Origin: Ancylomarina longa
Lineage (GTDB): Bacteria > Bacteroidota > Bacteroidia > Bacteroidales > Marinifilaceae
Assembly: GCF_003996985.1 (NCBI RefSeq)
Contig: NZ_RJJX01000006.1
Location: forward strand, 62,001 to 126,000
DNA: 64,000 bases
Reading direction: 5' to 3'
This document shows, one piece after another, positions 25,838 through 37,900 of this stretch (positions are counted from its first letter, which is position 1; the number at the start of each line of letters is the position of its first letter). A program made the translations under genes and the position numbers. A model generated the notes under the pieces. That model did not search any database. It was not told the origin of the DNA and worked only from the letters and a program-made list of their open reading frames with translations.

Positions 25838-26872
25838 CTAGTTCAGCATGTATTTTGCCTGCTCTGCCACCATCTCCGGAGTAATATCTACCATACATTT
25901 CTGGTATATTTTCTGGCTGCATTTTCCGGATCCATCTTTGCTACAAGGGCGGCATTTCATGTCCATTTCCATGGTTTTAATATGTGCTCCGGTGGTAAAT
26001 CCAAATGCAGTTGGTCCCATCAGGGAGATGCCTTTTACATTAAATTTATCGGCAGCATGCAGAAAGCCGGTATCCCCAGATATCACCAAAGCAGATTTTA
26101 AAACCAGATAGCAGGATTCCAACAGATTGGTTTTTCCACTCAGATTCAGCACTCTTTCGGGTGCCATCTGCTCCAATTCTTTGCAGAATACATCGTCGGG
26201 TCCGGCCAAAATCATAAAATTATAATCGGGCATTTGCTGAATTAGCTTCTGCCAGTGCGAAACAGGCCATCGCTTCATTAGCCAGGCAGCCGATGGTACT
26301 AAGGTAATTAGCTTATTGGTTTCCCCTTTGATCTTCGCGAAGACTTCCTGTTCCATTTTGGTAATTAGCTGCTCGGGAAAATGCCAATCTGTATTCTCTT
26401 TGGAATAATCGCTAATTCCCCATTTTTCCAATGGCTTTCGATAGGATAACATTCCCCGGAATGGCATGGGAAACCGATCGATTCTAAACCGAAAAAGCAA
26501 TATCCGTTTGAAACGATCCTTACTACGCAGACTCAATTGCGGACCAATGCCAAACCATCGCTTCCATCGGGGAGTTAAAATTGTTTTTAGCACGATAGAA
26601 CGGATATTACTATGTGCATCGTACACAAAGTCGAATTGTTCCTGTTTTAGCTGTCTGGCTTGTTTTAACAGTCCCTTAAAGCCATCCTTACGGTCGAATC
26701 CCCAAACCTTATATATTCTTTGATCCATGGCCAAAAAAGAAGACATATCCTTGCGGGCAATCCAATGAATTTCGGCATCGGGATAATGGTTTAGGATACC
26801 ATCAACAGCGGTCATACATTGAATTATATCTCCTATGGAACTAAAGCGAATGATCAGGAATTTTTTTGGCAT
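25838..26872 (-). CDS. GT9 heptosyltransferase-like glycosyltransferase
   Basis: 344 residues with the ADP-heptose:LPS heptosyltransferase layout: KKFLIIRFSSIGDIIQCMTAV at the N-terminus, FVYDAHSNIRS, then ITLVPSAAWLMKRWP and the C-terminal donor-binding VISGDTGFLHAADKF. GT9 enzymes add heptose or related sugars to the lipid A-proximal LPS core at the inner face of the inner membrane. It belongs with the envelope-glycan genes at 11.5-17.2 kb, from which it is separated by the repeat/RM island. A good promoter-like sequence lies just upstream, and a REP-like palindrome is at its 3' end. Confidence 0.9.
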   Translation of the reverse strand: MPKKFLIIRFSSIGDIIQCMTAVDGILNHYPDAEIHWIARKDMSSFLAMDQRIYKVWGFDRKDGFKGLLKQARQLKQEQFDFVYDAHSNIRSIVLKTILTPRWKRWFGIGPQLSLRSKDRFKRILLFRFRIDRFPMPFRGMLSYRKPLEKWGISDYSKENTDWHFPEQLITKMEQEVFAKIKGETNKLITLVPSAAWLMKRWPVSHWQKLIQQMPDYNFMILAGPDDVFCKELEQMAPERVLNLSGKTNLLESCYLVLKSALVISGDTGFLHAADKFNVKGISLMGPTAFGFTTGAHIKTMEMDMKCRPCSKDGSGKCSQKIYQKCMVDITPEMVAEQAKYMLN

Positions 26873-26906
26873 CGTAGTAAAAAGTGTGGATTTAAAATTG
26901 ATAGCA

Positions 26907-26934
26907 CAAATGTATAAAAAGCTTTGCTTACAAA
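26907..26934 (-). promoter_or_regulatory. Candidate promoter of GT9 gene
   Basis: On the minus strand TTTG, 16 bases, TACATTTG. The -7 is a full match; the spacing is shorter than the usual 19-21. The implied leader is about 30 bases. Confidence 0.45.
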
Positions 26935-26940
26935 ATACAA

Positions 26941-26965
26941 AACCCCGGAACAGAGTTCCGGGGTT
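26941..26965 (-). terminator. Terminator of atpDC
   Basis: 10-bp perfect stem AACCCCGGAA / TTCCGGGGTT with a 5-base loop, 22 bases after the atpC stop, followed on the minus strand by TTGTATTTTG. Confidence 0.9.
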
Positions 26966-26987
26966 AGACTTATATGTTATTTAATAA

Positions 26988-27227
26988 CTAGCTATCTGCC
27001 AATACGGAGATTACATTATTCTTGCATTCTACAACGCCTCCGTTGATTTCAAAAAAAATGGTTTCCCCGGCTATTTCTTTTACTTTAATCTTGCCTTTCT
27101 CAAGACTTGATACAATAGCCGCGTGTTTGTTGAGTATCTCAAAGGAGCCATTCTTACCAGGAAGTTGTATCAATTCAACCTCTCCGGAATACAAACTCTT
27201 TTCGGGTGTTACAATTTCCAAATGCAT
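26988..27227 (-). CDS. atpC: ATP synthase F1 epsilon subunit (short form)
   Basis: 79 residues: the N-terminal beta-sandwich of epsilon (MHLEIVTPEKSLYSGEVELIQLPGKNG...) and nothing after it. The usual bacterial subunit has about 130 residues with a C-terminal helical hairpin that inhibits ATP hydrolysis; that part is absent here, as is usual in Bacteroidota as far as I recall. It should still link gamma to the c-ring in the rotor. It lies 10 bases downstream of atpD in a two-gene unit, apart from the other ATP synthase genes. Confidence 0.93.
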   Translation of the reverse strand: MHLEIVTPEKSLYSGEVELIQLPGKNGSFEILNKHAAIVSSLEKGKIKVKEIAGETIFFEINGGVVECKNNVISVLADS

Positions 27228-27237
27228 AAAATGATTT

Positions 27238-28749
<1,512 letters not shown>

Positions 28750-28788
28750 TTACATTAATTTTTTGGAATCATTAATTACGCATGACGA

Positions 28789-28796
28789 CAAATTTA
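28789..28796 (-). promoter_or_regulatory. Candidate -7 element for atpDC
   Basis: TAAATTTG on the minus strand matches TAnnTTTG 40 bases before the atpD start. The -33 region has no clear TTTG. Its presence fits atpDC being transcribed on its own. Confidence 0.35.
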
Positions 28797-28842
28797 ACAT
28801 TTTTAGCTTAAAAGCAGAGAGAAGTAATATTTTTTAACATTC

Positions 28843-29817
28843 TTAAACGGAACGATTTACTAAACCACTCACCAAAGCATATAACTCCTTCTTTTTTTCC
28901 GCTTCGACCTCTACTTTATCCAGGTATTCCAGACAATAAGCAAAGTATTCGTCTATTTTAATTTGGGACTGCTCCCTAACCTTTAATTTTTTGTAGATAC
29001 CTCTTACGACTTCAATTTTTTCTTCCGGATCAAATTCTTTAGCACCCAACCAGATAACCAATTCCTCCCGATCCTTTCCCTTGGCATTTTCTAGTGCCTT
29101 AATGAGTAAAAAGGTTTTTTTATTGGATAGGATATCTCCTCCGATCTTCTTGCCAAATACTGCCTCGTCCCCAAACACATCCAATAAATCGTCCTGCAAT
29201 TGAAAAGCCATACCCAGGTTGGTGCCAAAATGATAAAGGAGATCTGCATCTTTGGGACTTGCATCTCCCATTATTGCACCCATTTTCAAGCTTCCTCCAA
29301 GCAAGACGGCGGTTTTTAAGCGAATCATATTAAGGTATTCCTCCTCCTTTACATCATCCCTATCCTCAAAATCCATATCGAATTGCTGTCCCTCACAAAC
29401 TTCCAGGGCAGTTTGATTGAAGACGGTGAGCACATCTCTCAAATATTTATCTTCGCAACTTACAATGTATTGATATGCTTTGATAGACATGGCATCTCCG
29501 GAAAGGATAGCCACATTAGAGTTCCATTTTTCATGTACCGTTTTCTTGCTTCTACGAATCGGAGCATTATCCATCACATCGTCGTGCAACAAGGTGAAAT
29601 TGTGAAATACCTCCATGCCAATGGCAGGAAGACATGCTTTAGTTAAATCCTCTTTAAACAAATTAGTACTAAGCAGTACTAAAATCGGACGAAGTCGCTT
29701 CCCTCCAATTCCCAAAATGTATTTCATAGGTTCGAAAAGTCCTTCGGGAGGAATGGATAACTCCAGACCATCGATTTCTTTTTGAACAATTCCCTGAAGT
29801 TCATTAAAACTATACAT
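28843..29817 (-). CDS. Polyprenyl (isoprenyl) diphosphate synthase
   Basis: 324 residues of the trans-isoprenyl diphosphate synthase fold. Both aspartate-rich motifs are present: DDVMD in FHNFTLLHDDVMDNAPIRR and DDLLD in AFQLQDDLLDVFGDE. GGKRLRPILVLL and the KKTFLLIKAL segment are also conserved. A Phe five residues before the first motif, with no insertion inside it, favours a short-chain product (about C15-C20) rather than a long quinone tail, but this is only a rule of thumb. It acts in the cytosol on IPP and an allylic diphosphate. It follows the MMPL gene by 54 bases on the same strand. Confidence 0.88.
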   Translation of the reverse strand: MYSFNELQGIVQKEIDGLELSIPPEGLFEPMKYILGIGGKRLRPILVLLSTNLFKEDLTKACLPAIGMEVFHNFTLLHDDVMDNAPIRRSKKTVHEKWNSNVAILSGDAMSIKAYQYIVSCEDKYLRDVLTVFNQTALEVCEGQQFDMDFEDRDDVKEEEYLNMIRLKTAVLLGGSLKMGAIMGDASPKDADLLYHFGTNLGMAFQLQDDLLDVFGDEAVFGKKIGGDILSNKKTFLLIKALENAKGKDREELVIWLGAKEFDPEEKIEVVRGIYKKLKVREQSQIKIDEYFAYCLEYLDKVEVEAEKKKELYALVSGLVNRSV

Positions 29818-29871
29818 GGTATTCAGAATCTATTGGTGTGTTTTTTTAACAGCTCACTAAAATATAAAAAA

Positions 29872-32292
29872 TCATTTCAATAGCTCTTCTTTTTCTGCTT
29901 TGTTTTCGCTGCCAACTATTTTAAGTTCGTCCAAATCAATATCCTCCTCCTCATCGAAAATCTGAAGCAATGGTTCTTTGAAGGAACGGTTGGTAATCAA
30001 TTTCTCTAAGGTAAGAAGCAAGGACGGCAATATCACCAAATTGGATAGCATGGCCGAAAGTAGGGTTAAGGAAACCAATACACCCAAAGATACCGTTCCG
30101 CCAAATTCAGACAAGGCAAAGATGCTAAATCCGAAAAAGAGAATAATGGAGGTATAAATCATACTCTGACCCGTTTCCCTAAGCGCTAATACCACAGAGG
30201 AACGAATACTCCAATTGGTGAGTTTCAATTCCTGTCTGTATTTTGCCAGGTAGTGAATGGTGTCGTCCACAGATATACCAAAGGCAATACTAAAGACCAA
30301 TATGGTAGATGCTTTAATCGGAATACCAAAATAACCCATAAGGGCTGCCGTAATAATTAAAGGTATCAGATTAGGAAGTAAGGCAACTACTACCATTCGT
30401 TTGGAAGAAAACATCCAGGCCATAAAGGAAGCAATTAAAAATATTGCCAAAGCGAGACTTAAAAACAGATTCTTAATTAGATATTTTGTCCCTTTAAAAA
30501 AGACGATACTGGAACCGGTTACGTGAACGGTGTACTTGTCCTTGGGGAATATCTGATCCACATGATGCAATATTTTCTTCTCCATTTCTGCCATGCGTGT
30601 GGTTCCGATATCCTTCATACGAAAACTCATCCTTGTCCTACTTTGGGTAGAGTCTACAAAGGTTTCGAACAGTTTTGAATCATTACCTGTATCTGCCTTC
30701 GCTAGATAAGAAAGGATTATATTTTTCACCTGACTACTTGGCAATTTATAATATTTCTCCTTGCCATTAAAATACGCTTGATTTGCAAATTTTGCAGCTT
30801 CCACTATTGAAACAGAGGAGGAAATTTCCGGATAAGCTTTCAAGGAATCATTCAAGCGATTCAATCGTTTAAGCGTTGATAATTTTAGGATTCCTCCTTT
30901 TTTCTTGGTTTCAACCATCACTTCCAATGGCATAATTCCTTCCATATTCCGCTCAAAGAACTTCAGATCCTGAAAAATTACATTGTGGTGTGGTAAATCA
31001 TCTACCATATATCCGGTGCTTTTTATCTTACTGATACCAAAAGCACCTAGTACTACCATAACAATGGTAATGGTATAAACCAACGATCTGTGATTTAATA
31101 CTATTTTCTCCAGTTTGCCCACAAACCAAACGGTCATTTTATTATCGAGGTGTTGGGTTGCTTTCTGATCCGGAGGATTCAAAAAGCTAAAAATAATTGG
31201 TATCAATAGTAGGGAAAGAACAAAAACCGCCATGATATTTAAGGCAGCAATCACACCAAATTCTTTTAATATCTGGCTGGAGGTTACAATAAATGTAGCA
31301 AAGCCGGATGCCGTAGTAAGATTGGTTAAAAAAGTAGCATTCCCAATTTTTGATACTACGCGCTGTAAGGCTTTTATTTTATTATTGTGCCGAATGTATT
31401 CTCCATGATATTTATTGATTAGAAATACAGAATTGGGTATTCCAATTACTATCAGCAAAGGTGGTAACATTGCCGTAAGAAGTGTGATTTTATAATGAAA
31501 TAATACCATAGAACCTACAGCCCAAATCACACTTAACCCAACTACTAGCATGCTAAAGAACACAACCTTAAACGATCGAAAAAACAGAAATAAAATAATA
31601 GCAGTAATCAAAAGGGAAAGTATAATGAACATATTCATTTCCTTCTTAATCATTTGTGCCATAACCACCCGAATATAGGGAAGTCCGGAATATCGCATTT
31701 TTAAATTATACTTCGCAGTATAATTATCTGTAATTGCCCTAACCTTGGCTACCATGGGCTCCCGAGCCTTTGAATTAATTATTTTAGCATTCACAGTTAT
31801 TGCCATCAAATAAGTATTACTCTCCTTATTGATGAAACTTCCGTGATAAAATGGCAAGGATTCAGCAATGGCTGCCAAACTATCCAATTGGTGCTGTGAG
31901 CTTAGCTTCTTGGGAAATATGGTTTCAAATTCAAATTTCTTTTCCTTCTTATTCTTTTTGATATTGTAGGTGTGGGCAATGGAAACAACAGCATCAATCC
32001 CATCTAAGGCAACCAAACTGTCGCCCATAGCAATCCAGTCGTTAAATTTTTGAAGCTCATAAAAATCGGAATCCTGCACCGCAAAGAACATAACGTTCCC
32101 TTCCTGTCCGAAAGTATTTTGAAAACGCTCGTATTGAATAGAAGCTGGGTCATCGGAAGGCAGTAAGGCCGCATATTGGTAAGACATTTCGACAAACTGC
32201 GCCTTGTAGCCCATAAATATAGTAATTAGCCCAACTACGACTAAAAGTAAAATTCTGTTCCTAAGAATTAATCCTGCGATCCGGTTCCACAT
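29872..32292 (-). CDS. MMPL/RND-superfamily transporter
   Basis: 806 residues from the ATG at 32292 (MWNRIAGLILRNRILLLVVVGL); an upstream ATG at 32361 would add 23 residues. Layout is two repeats, each one helix, a large periplasmic loop and a five-helix bundle; the sterol-sensing-like segments are near IILSLLITAIILFLFFRSFK and SLALAIFLIASFMAWMFSSK. The second bundle has FSIAFGISVDDTIHYLAKYR with the aspartates of the proton relay (also seen in HAE2/MMPL proteins). Such proteins export lipids or hydrophobic compounds by proton antiport; the substrate here is unknown. It is upstream of the polyprenyl synthase gene. Confidence 0.85.
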   Translation of the reverse strand: MWNRIAGLILRNRILLLVVVGLITIFMGYKAQFVEMSYQYAALLPSDDPASIQYERFQNTFGQEGNVMFFAVQDSDFYELQKFNDWIAMGDSLVALDGIDAVVSIAHTYNIKKNKKEKKFEFETIFPKKLSSQHQLDSLAAIAESLPFYHGSFINKESNTYLMAITVNAKIINSKAREPMVAKVRAITDNYTAKYNLKMRYSGLPYIRVVMAQMIKKEMNMFIILSLLITAIILFLFFRSFKVVFFSMLVVGLSVIWAVGSMVLFHYKITLLTAMLPPLLIVIGIPNSVFLINKYHGEYIRHNNKIKALQRVVSKIGNATFLTNLTTASGFATFIVTSSQILKEFGVIAALNIMAVFVLSLLLIPIIFSFLNPPDQKATQHLDNKMTVWFVGKLEKIVLNHRSLVYTITIVMVVLGAFGISKIKSTGYMVDDLPHHNVIFQDLKFFERNMEGIMPLEVMVETKKKGGILKLSTLKRLNRLNDSLKAYPEISSSVSIVEAAKFANQAYFNGKEKYYKLPSSQVKNIILSYLAKADTGNDSKLFETFVDSTQSRTRMSFRMKDIGTTRMAEMEKKILHHVDQIFPKDKYTVHVTGSSIVFFKGTKYLIKNLFLSLALAIFLIASFMAWMFSSKRMVVVALLPNLIPLIITAALMGYFGIPIKASTILVFSIAFGISVDDTIHYLAKYRQELKLTNWSIRSSVVLALRETGQSMIYTSIILFFGFSIFALSEFGGTVSLGVLVSLTLLSAMLSNLVILPSLLLTLEKLITNRSFKEPLLQIFDEEEDIDLDELKIVGSENKAEKEELLK

Positions 32293-32361
32293 GCTGTTGT
32301 AATATAAAATAGAAATCAATTTTTTATTCAAGATTGCGGCGAAAATACGACTTAAAAACAT

Positions 32362-32773
32362 CTTTTCAAAAGACGGTTGGAAATCAAAATCAATTTACTG
32401 GCCATTGTAAGTTTGATGAAAAATAAATTTAAGGAAAATCCTTTAAACTGTCTGTTCTTTAGTAAATTAATTAACTAAGCGAATATCTCCAGGAGTAGAA
32501 TAATGCTTAATTGACAGCTTTTATTGAAGAATTTTGGCAAAAAACAGCTGGAATATCCAATCAAAACAGGTTTCAGAAGTGAATTTAGCTTCTTTATCAG
32601 TCTGTTAAAAAAGCTTAAAAAAGCAAAAGTCAATGATTATCTGGGTTTCGATCAATGGTGTGTTCTTTAACGATTTAATTAGCCTTTAAAAAATTAGAAT
32701 TTGAGAAAATATCTTCTACTTTTGCCCATCTAAATCAAAATAATCTATTGAAATAAATTAAACTAAACCAACT
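32362..32773. other. Divergent intergenic region (MMPL / Na-Pi cotransporter)
   Basis: About 410 AT-rich bases without a gene. A promoter-like sequence for the Na/Pi gene lies near the right end. No repeat or structured RNA was recognised. Confidence 0.55.
32694..32724 (+). promoter_or_regulatory. Candidate promoter of Na/Pi cotransporter gene
   Basis: TTAG, 19 bases, TACTTTTG, the same -7 octamer as the two promoters at 6.4-6.5 kb, 50 bases before the start codon. Confidence 0.5.
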
Positions 32774-34468
32774 ATGGATTACGGATTAATGGATATACTA
32801 AAACTCATTGGTGCATTAGGATTATTCCTATACGGTATGAAACTGATGAGTGAATCATTGCAGAAAGTTGCTGGTGATAAAATGAGAACCTTTCTTGCTG
32901 CAATGACATCAAACAGAGTGAAAGGTGTATTTACAGGTATATTTATTACTGCCTTAATTCAATCCTCCTCTGCAACAACTGTTATGGTGGTAAGTTTTGT
33001 GAATGCAGGCCTACTTTCACTTGTTGAATCTATTGGTGTTATAATGGGTGCAAACGTAGGTACCACCGTTACTGCCTGGTTAATTTCCATTTTAGGATTT
33101 AAGATTAGTATGAGTGCTATTTCTCTGCCTTTAATTGGTTTGGGTTTACCTTTTCTGTTTTCTCGAAATCGCAGCAAAAAAAATTGGGGAGAATTGATTA
33201 TGGGGTTTGCCTTGCTCTTTATTGGTTTGGAATTTCTGAAAACATCCATGCCCGATATTAAGCACAATCCTGAAATTCTAACTTTCCTAAGTGAATATAC
33301 AAATATGGGATTTGGTACCAGTCTTATATTCCTGGGTATCGGTACTTTATTAACAATCCTGATACAATCCTCCTCTGCCACCATGGCATTAACACTTGTA
33401 ATGTGTAATAGTGGCTGGATTAGTTTTGATGTAGCTGCTGCTATGGTTCTTGGTGAAAATATAGGAACAACAATTACTGCTAATCTGGCTGCTATGATTG
33501 CCAATACTTCTGCAAAAAGAGCGGCTCTTGCTCACTTAATATTCAATACTTTTGGTGTATTGTGGATGCTTTTGGTATTGCCTTATTTTCTGGATGCCAT
33601 TGCCTGGGTAAATATGAATTTGTTACATGGAGGTAACCCTTTTGAAAGTGCAACAGCCATTCCTATTTCCTTATCCTTATTCCATACCGCTTTCAACATT
33701 CTGAATGTGTTATTATTAATTTGGTTTGCCAACTTCATTGTAAAGGTAGTTACCAGCTTATTACCTGTTCGCGAAAATGTGGACGAGGAATTTAAATTAC
33801 AGCATATTAAAACCGGCATACTATCTACACCGGAGGCATCTCTGTTTTTAGCAAAGCAAGAAATTAGCACCTATGCCAAAAGCACCAAAAAGATGTTTGG
33901 TTATACCAAACAGGCTTTTAACGAGAATAACGATAAAAATTTCACGAAACTCTTCGACAAAATCTCAACAAGAGAAGACGAAAGTGATGAGATGGAAGTA
34001 GCAATCGCTGACTTTTTAACTTCAGTATCGGAAACCCGATTAAGCAAAGAAAACTCGGAAAGGGTTAGGGCTTATTTTAAAATGGTGAGTGATATTGAAA
34101 GTGTTGGTGATTCAACGCTAAATATTGCAAAAGCCATAAAACGTAAACGAGATCAAAAAGCATGGTTTCCTCAGGAGCTAAGGGACAATATCAATAAGAT
34201 GTTTGTTTTAGTTGACAATGCATTGGATATGATGCTTGATAATTCCAGAAAAGACTTTGCTGAGGTTAATATCAAAAAAGCATGGGAAATTGAACGTACA
34301 ATTAACGACTACAGAACAGCGCTTAAAACTGAGCATCTGAACAATGTAGAAGAGCAGAAATATAAATATCAAGCAGGTATCATCTATAGCGATATATTCT
34401 CGGAATGTGAGAAAATTGGAGATTACTGTATCAATGTAAGCGAAGCAATCAATGAGATTAAAGAATAG
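32774..34468 (+). CDS. Na/Pi cotransporter family protein with PhoU-like domain
   Basis: 564 residues. The membrane part (about 1-330) contains the paired SLC34-type signature QSSSATTVMVVSFVNAGLL and QSSSATMALTLVMCNSGWI, each followed by a GANVGTTVT or GENIGTTIT loop. The C-terminal 200 residues are helical and PhoU-like (HIKTGILSTPEASLFLAKQEI...). Members couple Na+ to phosphate movement across the inner membrane, in either direction. It is a single gene with its own promoter-like sequence and terminator; no pho regulator lies nearby. Confidence 0.92.
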   Translation: MDYGLMDILKLIGALGLFLYGMKLMSESLQKVAGDKMRTFLAAMTSNRVKGVFTGIFITALIQSSSATTVMVVSFVNAGLLSLVESIGVIMGANVGTTVTAWLISILGFKISMSAISLPLIGLGLPFLFSRNRSKKNWGELIMGFALLFIGLEFLKTSMPDIKHNPEILTFLSEYTNMGFGTSLIFLGIGTLLTILIQSSSATMALTLVMCNSGWISFDVAAAMVLGENIGTTITANLAAMIANTSAKRAALAHLIFNTFGVLWMLLVLPYFLDAIAWVNMNLLHGGNPFESATAIPISLSLFHTAFNILNVLLLIWFANFIVKVVTSLLPVRENVDEEFKLQHIKTGILSTPEASLFLAKQEISTYAKSTKKMFGYTKQAFNENNDKNFTKLFDKISTREDESDEMEVAIADFLTSVSETRLSKENSERVRAYFKMVSDIESVGDSTLNIAKAIKRKRDQKAWFPQELRDNINKMFVLVDNALDMMLDNSRKDFAEVNIKKAWEIERTINDYRTALKTEHLNNVEEQKYKYQAGIIYSDIFSECEKIGDYCINVSEAINEIKE

Positions 34469-34490
34469 CAAGTAGCTTTCGATATATTTA

Positions 34491-34521
34491 AATCCTCACC
34501 TAAATTAGGTGGGGATTTTTT
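34491..34521 (+). terminator. Terminator of Na/Pi cotransporter gene
   Basis: 11-bp stem AATCCTCACCT / AGGTGGGGATT (one G-T wobble) then six T. It lies between converging genes. Confidence 0.85.
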
Positions 34522-34574
34522 GTTTCTCAATTTTCTTCAATAAAACTCATAATAGTTACTTCTTTATTAAATCC

Positions 34575-34985
34575 TCAATTAATTGAATCGGAAATACACT
34601 TCGAACAAATATTCTTTTTCATATCCAAATCCCTAAACTGCTTCTCTCCTTCTTCTATTGTAAAATCACAATTTAAAAGCGTCCTACAATCAAAAGAACC
34701 ATGCAAGATTGTATAATCAGAAGTGAACTTCTGAATCATTTCGTTCGTTGCATTTCTGTCGTCAATATTTTCCAGGTGCCTTCTGGGGTTACTCATACTC
34801 AATACCATAAAAGATCCTGTGACAGCACAACAAGTCTTTTGCAACTTTCCCATTCCTCCATCAAAACCATTCGATACAGATAGAGTCATGTCAGAATCAA
34901 ATTTCAAGTGATCTGCATAAGATGTTAATACCGACTGGGCGCAGTTTATTCCATTGTAAAACGAATAGATGGCTTTTTCTTTCAT
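34575..34985 (-). CDS. C_GCAxxG_C_C family redox-type protein
   Basis: 136 residues with spaced cysteines: GINCAQSVL near the N-terminus, GGMGKLQKTCCAVTGSFM in the middle, then DCRTLLNCD and a final CSKC. This pattern matches the family named C_GCAxxG_C_C, which is thought to bind a metal or redox centre, without a known reaction. It follows the upstream GH92 stop by 9 bases, so it is probably the last gene of the mannose operon, although no link to sugar use is obvious. Confidence 0.75.
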   Translation of the reverse strand: MKEKAIYSFYNGINCAQSVLTSYADHLKFDSDMTLSVSNGFDGGMGKLQKTCCAVTGSFMVLSMSNPRRHLENIDDRNATNEMIQKFTSDYTILHGSFDCRTLLNCDFTIEEGEKQFRDLDMKKNICSKCISDSIN

Positions 34986-34994
34986 CTGAATTTA

Positions 34995-37900
34995 TTACTT
35001 CTTAACTATCCCCCATTCCACATTAGGCTCAGCACCCATCTCCAACTCTAACTTACCGCCTTTTAACAATTCACTGACTGAAAATTTAAAGTCTTGTAAA
35101 GTCTTTCCGTTGAGCTTGGCAGACTGCACATATTTGTTCAGACGAGAAGCATTCTTTGCTTCAATAACAAACTTTTCTCCTCTCCCAAACTGATGATCCA
35201 AATCAATTTCAACTTTCTCGTACAACGGACTGGCAATTTCATATATCGGATCAACTCTACAACCACCATCAGTTTGGAAAAGGCCAATAGATGCTATGAT
35301 AAACCATGCACTCATTTGCCCCTGATCCTCATCGCCCAGATATGCATTTGAAATACCGTAGCCATAATAACGATCCATAATTGCTCTGCTCCATTTTTGA
35401 GTTAGCCAAGGCTTTCCAACCCAGTTAAACAAGAAAGCAAAATGCATAGATTGTTGATTTCCCTGAATTACCGGATAATTCCAATACAAATCATTCATTC
35501 CATTAAATCTGGTTTTATAGCTCTCACCAAATCCCCAATCTAATCGCTCAATGAAACGATCTTTTCCAATAGCTTTCGCCAGAGCAGGAACATCTTGTGG
35601 CACAAAAAAGGTCAATTGCCAAGCGTTACCTTCCACATAATGATGATTCGCTCCTGATTTATAAGGATCAAAATCAGGCGACCATTTTCCTTTAGCATCT
35701 TTCATTCGAGCATAACCCATGTCCGGATCAATAATGTTTTTCCAGTAATATCCTCTTTTCAGAAATTTCTTGTAATCTGATTCTTTACCCAATGCTTTTG
35801 CAAATTGTGAAACTGTCCAATCATCATATGAATATTCCAAAGAATTTGAGAATCGTCCCTCATCGTAAGGCACATAACCATGTTTTAAGTAGGTTACCAA
35901 ATCGTGGTTACCTGCAAATCCTCCACCTACTTTTTGTGCTGGTGTTGTTTGCATCTTTCTAACAGCCTCGTATGCTTTTTTCACATCGTAATTGCGAATT
36001 CCCATTTGATAAGCACCTACGATCAAAGGAATTTCGTGCTCGGCAACCATAACTGGAACATATTCCATTCCTGCCGGACCTTTTGCCAGCCAGCCATTCG
36101 AATCGTACATAGCCAATTGTGATTTTACCCAACGATTGGTCCATTCCGGTGTTACCAAATTCCAAAATTGATTCAAATTCCAGAAGGTATTCCAAAATGC
36201 ATCGCAACCCAAAGCCGGAGAAGACGGATCTTCTAATCTGCGTACTTTTTCACCAGCATCTCTCCAATCGCCATTAACGTCACTATAGATATTTCGGCTA
36301 CACAACGAGCGATACATATTGTTGTAAAAACGCATCTTCTCGCGCTGATCATTACTTGAAATTTTAATTCGACCCAATAATTTATTCCATTCAGATACAT
36401 GATAAGCTCTAATGGAATCAAAATTCCAATTGAATGGATCGGAAATTTCCTTTTTCAAATTTTCAGCTGCATTTTCAATGCTTACATAGGAAATTCCGGT
36501 ACGAACCTGTACCTGATTGTTATTCTTTGTATCAAATTCTACAAAACAACCCGCATCTTTAACATCTTTGGCTTGAATTGACTTAGTATCAGTGATTTTA
36601 TCATTTATCCAAGTTCCACTTTTTGTAATTGGCTGATCAAATTCAATCACAAAGAAAATTGTATATTCCTGATCTATTCCTCCTGCCCACGTATTCTCGG
36701 TTAGTTGATGACTAAACCCTTCAATTCGATAATCACTTACCTGTTTCAGTTCAATTTCCTTGTTCTGATAAGTGTATTCACAAGGAATTTGTAAATCGAT
36801 TAAGATTCTGGATTCAGTAGAATCTGGAAATGTGTATCTCTGAAAACCACAACGAGTTGTTGCAGTTAACTCAGCCTGAATGTTGTAATCCGTCAAATCA
36901 ACACTATAATAACCAATTCGTGATTGCTCTGTTAATTTGTCAATTCGTGAACGATAACCACTATCCGGATCTTTCTCATCTCCTACTTTAATTTGAAGAG
37001 GCCCATTGGTTGGCATGATTCCCAATCCAGCCATGGTCCATTCATGAATATGGCTAAAACAACCTATCGACTCAAAATTTGGATCGTAACCAGCCTGCCA
37101 GCTTGGATTCTGGTTATCCGGACTCAATTTCACCATACTAAATGGCATCCACGGCCCGGGAGCAATCATCCAACGAGAATGACCAGTTCCCATCTTCGAA
37201 TCAACATATTCAGCTGCGGTTCTCTCTTCTTTAGGACCTCGGGTAATTTCTCCAGATTGAATTTTTATATCATTTACCCATATTTCGTACTTACTCTCTG
37301 TTGCAGATTCTACTGCTGGCATCGGAGCCTCAAATTCATATCTTCCGGTTTCTACTTTCGTCGATAAAATCTCTTCACCATCAAGTACAACTTTCAAGTT
37401 TGGAGTTCCCTGAAGATGCTCCACATCCACTAGAAGTGGTTGAAATGATTTTCTATTTTTTTCTAATTCATACTCCACTGCATTTACACTTCTTACATGA
37501 ATTTTATCATCTACAATAAGTTTAGCATTTCCCGGGCCTTCCAACTTTATCTGATCGAACTTTAACCAAGAACCTTGCAGTGTGGTCATGCTAATCTCAT
37601 TTCCTCTTTTTTGAATTAAATCTTTAGGTAATGGAATTTCAATCAGGTATTCGGAATTGCTTGCAGGTAAAGTATCAATCGATGTTTGCTTATTAATTTC
37701 TGGAATTCTGTATTTCCAGGATTTACCATTCACAGTAATCTTGAATAGAGGTAAATCTTTCGAATTGCAATCCAAAATGTCAACGATCAATTTCCAATCT
37801 CCTCTACCTAACCTATCGATACCAAAAAGAATATTCAAAGTGCTTGATCTCCATCCTGCAGTTCCCCCGGTTCCTCCCCAAGTGTCACTTATTCCAGGAA

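Noticed and set aside
32959-33504. 181-codon frame opposite the Na/Pi cotransporter gene
   Set aside because: Shadow of a well-supported membrane protein gene; low-complexity Ile/Pro/Lys composition and no domain.
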